NCBI GenBank assembly: GCA_044449065.1
Contig: JBIOHP010000053.1
Coordinates: forward strand, 1 to 9,451
Source: JBIOHP01 sp044449065
Lineage (GTDB): Bacteria > Bacteroidota > Ignavibacteria > UBA10030 > SZUA-254
Reading direction: 5' to 3'
Length of the DNA: 9,451 nt
Shown: positions 7,809 to 9,451 of the stretch, piece by piece
Layout: every line of letters begins with the position of its first letter
How positions within the stretch are numbered: the stretch's first letter is position 1
Program-made: the position numbers and the translations under genes
The notes under the pieces: model-generated
Seen by the model: only the letters and a program-made list of their open reading frames with translations
Told to the model about the DNA's origin: nothing
Databases searched by the model: none

Positions 7809-8378
7809 TTATCTCGTTTGAAAGTTTTTCTTGACGAATCTATTGAACATGCCCGTAGTATCTATGATTTTTTGGCACAAGGCTTTAATATCAGCGCTGA
7901 TGACTTCCTTTGGTTCCGGCAGTTTTTTCGAATTAAACGAGCGTTTATTTATATACAGTTTCTTGAGTGAACAAGATTTATAATCGTACGAATAGAAGGC
8001 ATGGATATACTCATTTCTTATCTTGCTGCACTGCATCATTAATTCTATTATCTTAATGAAATCCTCTTTCATTTCTTCGTTTTTGAGTTTATTCAATCCG
8101 TTAACGCGAGCCGATTTTGAAAGCTCTGAAAACTTTTTGCCTGCTGCACGACGGATACCGGCTGCATCATCAATTGATAGAATGGCTGCTAATGCAAGTT
8201 GTAGGCTAACCTCTAAATAACTGAAACTCGTCATAAGTTGTCCCAGCAGAAGTTGTTTTTCTTCTAAATCCGTTATTCCGTTAATCATATTTTTACCAGA
8301 AATAATTTTAAGAAAAACAATTGTTTTAGTAGCGCTATGAAACAGTTTACTCATCGAATTCATAAATCGCTTTTTCAC
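7809..8378 (-). CDS. small helical protein with a HEPN-like R-x4-H motif
   Basis: From a GTG start this encodes 189 residues, mostly alpha-helical, with no signal peptide. Residues ~38-130 resemble a HEPN-type four-helix bundle. A helix carries YLEVSLQLALAAIL (55-68), and a later helix ends in KIRNEYIHAF, where Arg121, Asn122 and His126 fit the R-N-x-x-x-H form seen in HEPN ribonuclease and abortive-infection families. Basic Lys/Arg clusters follow, then a C-terminal helix (EPKEVISADIKALCQKI). Known HEPN proteins with this motif cut RNA in toxin-antitoxin, CRISPR and phage-defence systems; that this one does so is inference from one short motif. The start is uncertain. GGAGG (8383-8387) sits 4 bases before the GTG at 8378, whereas an in-frame ATG at 8474 has no SD, would overlap the preceding gene by 26 bases, and would add 32 residues that do not look like a domain. 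The gene follows the membrane-protein gene by 70 bases on the same strand. Confidence 0.75.
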   Translation of the reverse strand: MKKRFMNSMSKLFHSATKTIVFLKIISGKNMINGITDLEEKQLLLGQLMTSFSYLEVSLQLALAAILSIDDAAGIRRAAGKKFSELSKSARVNGLNKLKNEEMKEDFIKIIELMMQCSKIRNEYIHAFYSYDYKSCSLKKLYINKRSFNSKKLPEPKEVISADIKALCQKIIDTTGMFNRFVKKNFQTR

Positions 8379-8382
8379 GTTG

Positions 8383-8387
8383 CCTCC
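8383..8387 (-). promoter_or_regulatory. ribosome binding site deciding a GTG start for the HEPN-like gene
   Basis: A perfect GGAGG on the minus strand, in the context TCGGAGGCAACGTG. The 4-base spacer is short but workable. It is the only strong SD near any candidate start of this gene and therefore favours the GTG at 8376-8378 over the upstream ATG at 8474. Confidence 0.55.
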
Positions 8388-8448
8388 GATAAAGATTGTA
8401 CCATAACTGCCAAGAGAAATCGAATGAGAAAATGTATCAATTTCAACA

Positions 8449-9078
8449 TCAAAAGTCCAATGAACTATTTCCATAGGTTTCGCTTAGTGAATTGGGCGTT
8501 GTCACACCCAAAAGTTTGCGAAACCCTTCTTTTAGTTTTTCTTTTAAAAATGGAATTTTCTCATTGATCATTGCCAACGCTTTATCCCATCTTTCATAAC
8601 TTTCTTTCCGAGAAGGTAGATCTGCGCTCGTATCTGCATAATCATATTTCGCAGCTTCATTCAAAGCAGGCGTATAAAGTTTACGCATTTCACCAATGAT
8701 CTTACAAATGAATTCGTCAAAGTATATCTCGTTTGAGGAGAAGTGATTAAAGAAATCATAAGAATCTTCTCTCGCCCTCTTTTGTTTTTCATCTCTCGTT
8801 AGTTCACCCCTAATAATTATATCTTGTCCGATATAAGAAAACACAGATCCTTCCATTGTTACAAGTTTTTGATATAGAATTTTAATGACGTCCGCACGAT
8901 CATTGTGCAATTTAGAATATTGAATTTGAGAAGCTTGTGTTATTAACTGAAATTGATGCCTGTATGCTTCGATATTTTTGTCAAAATACTGCTTAATGAC
9001 AATTCTGCCGAGATAGGCAATAACTCCGGAGCCAGATCCAATTGTCAAGAAATAGTGGAAAATATCAGTCCAATTCAT
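8449..9078 (-). CDS. membrane-anchored helical (coiled-coil) protein of unknown function
   Basis: A 209-residue protein with one N-terminal membrane segment (about residues 7-29, IFHYFLTIGSGSGVIAYLG onward). A long amphipathic helix follows, with heptad-like spacing (about 33-75), containing SKLHNDRADVIKILYQKLV (55-73). The remainder is charged and helical, ending in an unstructured tail after ~192. The L-H-x-x-R-A-x-V-I-x-x-L-Y-x-x-L pattern recurs in uncharacterised membrane-anchored bacterial proteins I have seen before, none with an assigned function. Lys29 after the membrane segment, with further basic residues at Lys34 and Arg40, suggests that the bulk faces the cytoplasm. AAGGAG (9089-9094) lies 10 bases before the ATG, supporting the start. 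It is the first gene of a leftward cluster with the HEPN-like gene. A partner or membrane-tethering role for that protein is inference only. No enzymatic motif is visible. Confidence 0.85.
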   Translation of the reverse strand: MNWTDIFHYFLTIGSGSGVIAYLGRIVIKQYFDKNIEAYRHQFQLITQASQIQYSKLHNDRADVIKILYQKLVTMEGSVFSYIGQDIIIRGELTRDEKQKRAREDSYDFFNHFSSNEIYFDEFICKIIGEMRKLYTPALNEAAKYDYADTSADLPSRKESYERWDKALAMINEKIPFLKEKLKEGFRKLLGVTTPNSLSETYGNSSLDF

Positions 9079-9088
9079 TTTACGTTAT

Positions 9089-9094
9089 CTCCTT
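9089..9094 (-). promoter_or_regulatory. ribosome binding site of the membrane-anchored protein gene
   Basis: AAGGAG on the minus strand, 10 bases before the ATG at 9078. It is a strong SD with a slightly long spacer and supports that ATG as the start. Confidence 0.7.
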
Positions 9095-9160
9095 ATGATG
9101 GAACATTTTAAAAATTTATAGTTTTAAACGATATAGTACTTTGTCTTATCCTAAGATCAT

Positions 9161-9189
9161 ATTTAAAAGTCTTCGTCGGGCTTTGTTAA
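9161..9189 (-). promoter_or_regulatory. candidate promoter of the membrane-protein / HEPN-like cluster
   Basis: On the minus strand TTAACA (9184-9189, five of six matches to TTGACA) and TTAAAT (9161-9166, four of six matches to TATAAT) are separated by 17 bases. Transcription would start near 9154, giving a leader of about 75 bases. It lies between the upstream terminator hairpin and the first gene of the cluster, as expected for an independent transcription unit. Confidence 0.35.
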
Positions 9190-9220
9190 GAGTTTCGATA
9201 ATATTTTTATTTCTCTCCTT

Positions 9221-9280
9221 AAAAATAAAAACCCAGATAAGTTGGACAATTTGCTCATTGTCAACAAACTCATATGGGTT
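9221..9280 (-). terminator. large intrinsic terminator for an upstream leftward gene
   Basis: Outer arms 9230-9238 and 9272-9280 pair at eight of nine positions (AACCC with GGGTT at the base). Inner arms GTTGGACAAT (9241-9250) and ATTGTCAAC (9257-9265) pair over 9 bp with one bulged G, around a six-base loop. Read leftward, the hairpin runs straight into TTTTTATTTTT (9221-9231). That orientation marks the end of a leftward transcription unit entering from the right edge, and separates it from the membrane-protein cluster. Confidence 0.65.
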
Positions 9281-9310
9281 CAATGATACATTTTAGGTAA
9301 TTATTTTTGT

Positions 9311-9418
9311 TTACGCAAATCCTTGCTTCAAATCCAGTGCGGATTTACCCGTTTTTGCTAAGATGTATTTATATTCTGAGGGTGATAAGTCGTTGTCGTT
9401 CGAGAACTTATAAATAAT
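9311..9418 (-). pseudogene. 35-codon open stretch resembling the C-terminal tail of a decayed leftward gene
   Basis: Between an in-frame TAA at 9419-9421 and a TAA at 9311-9313 the minus strand reads 35 codons, including DLSPSEYKYILAKTGKSA, and ending LDLKQGFA. This looks like ordinary helical protein rather than AT-rich noise. There is no ATG, GTG or TTG before its last quarter. It stops about 30 bases before a strong leftward terminator, exactly where a gene should end. The frame continues upstream of the TAA with a short basic stretch (YDRDRVKKL) up to a TAG at the window edge. The likely readings are a pseudogene tail, or a real C-terminus with a sequencing or assembly error upstream. Chance remains possible. 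I do not recognise the family. Confidence 0.35.
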
Positions 9419-9451
9419 TTATAATTTTTTCACTCTATCTCTGTCATACTA

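Noticed and set aside
9230..9280. The nested hairpin as an integron attC site or an insertion-sequence end
   Set aside because: The arms lack the RYYYAAC and GTTRRRY core sites in the correct places, no integrase or transposase is nearby, and the U-rich tract on one side makes a terminator the simpler reading.
1..9451. CRISPR array, tRNA or rRNA genes, insertion sequences
   Set aside because: No regularly spaced repeats, no cloverleaf-like or ribosomal sequence, and no transposase coding sequence with terminal inverted repeats could be seen.

Overview
The window looks like a piece of a bacterial chromosome from the Bacteroidota / Ignavibacteriota-type (FCB) lineages. This is inferred from a stand-alone 'two-component regulator propeller' lipoprotein, the AT-leaning composition and the overall gene style. 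Clear Shine-Dalgarno sequences (AAGGA, GGAG, AAGGAG) precede three of the six genes, so it is not a classic SD-poor Bacteroidia genome. The lineage call is weak, because no rRNA, tRNA or universal marker is present.

Layout. One gene reads rightward (88-1242): a secreted beta-propeller lipoprotein, closed by a good intrinsic terminator at 1264-1297. Everything else reads leftward. The first leftward block (6175 to 1314) is a two-gene operon for carbohydrate breakdown. An exported glycogen-debranching-like (alpha/alpha)6 glycosidase comes first. It is followed, through a 4-base ATGA stop/start overlap, by a GH63/GH37-like (MGH1-like) glycosidase with no signal peptide. A 218-base gap (6176-6393) holds a candidate promoter, a small inverted repeat and a weak candidate terminator for the gene upstream.

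The second leftward block (9078 to 6394) has three genes. They are a membrane-anchored helical protein of unknown function, a small helical protein with a HEPN-like RNEYIH motif (R-x4-H), and a secreted protein of unknown function with a helical, TPR-like C-terminal half. The first two lie close together and appear lower in GC than the glycosidase operon. They form a plausible accessory (toxin-antitoxin or defence-like) pair, though nothing in the sequence proves this.

The right-hand 373 bases (9079-9451) carry no intact gene. They hold a candidate promoter for the last block, a large hairpin followed by a U-rich tract on the minus strand (a convincing terminator), and just upstream of it a 35-codon open stretch that reads like the C-terminal tail of a decayed or frameshifted leftward gene.

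How the genes may work together: the two glycosidases probably act on the same alpha-glucan or alpha-linked oligosaccharide in sequence, one outside the inner membrane and one inside. The other genes have no clear functional link to them.
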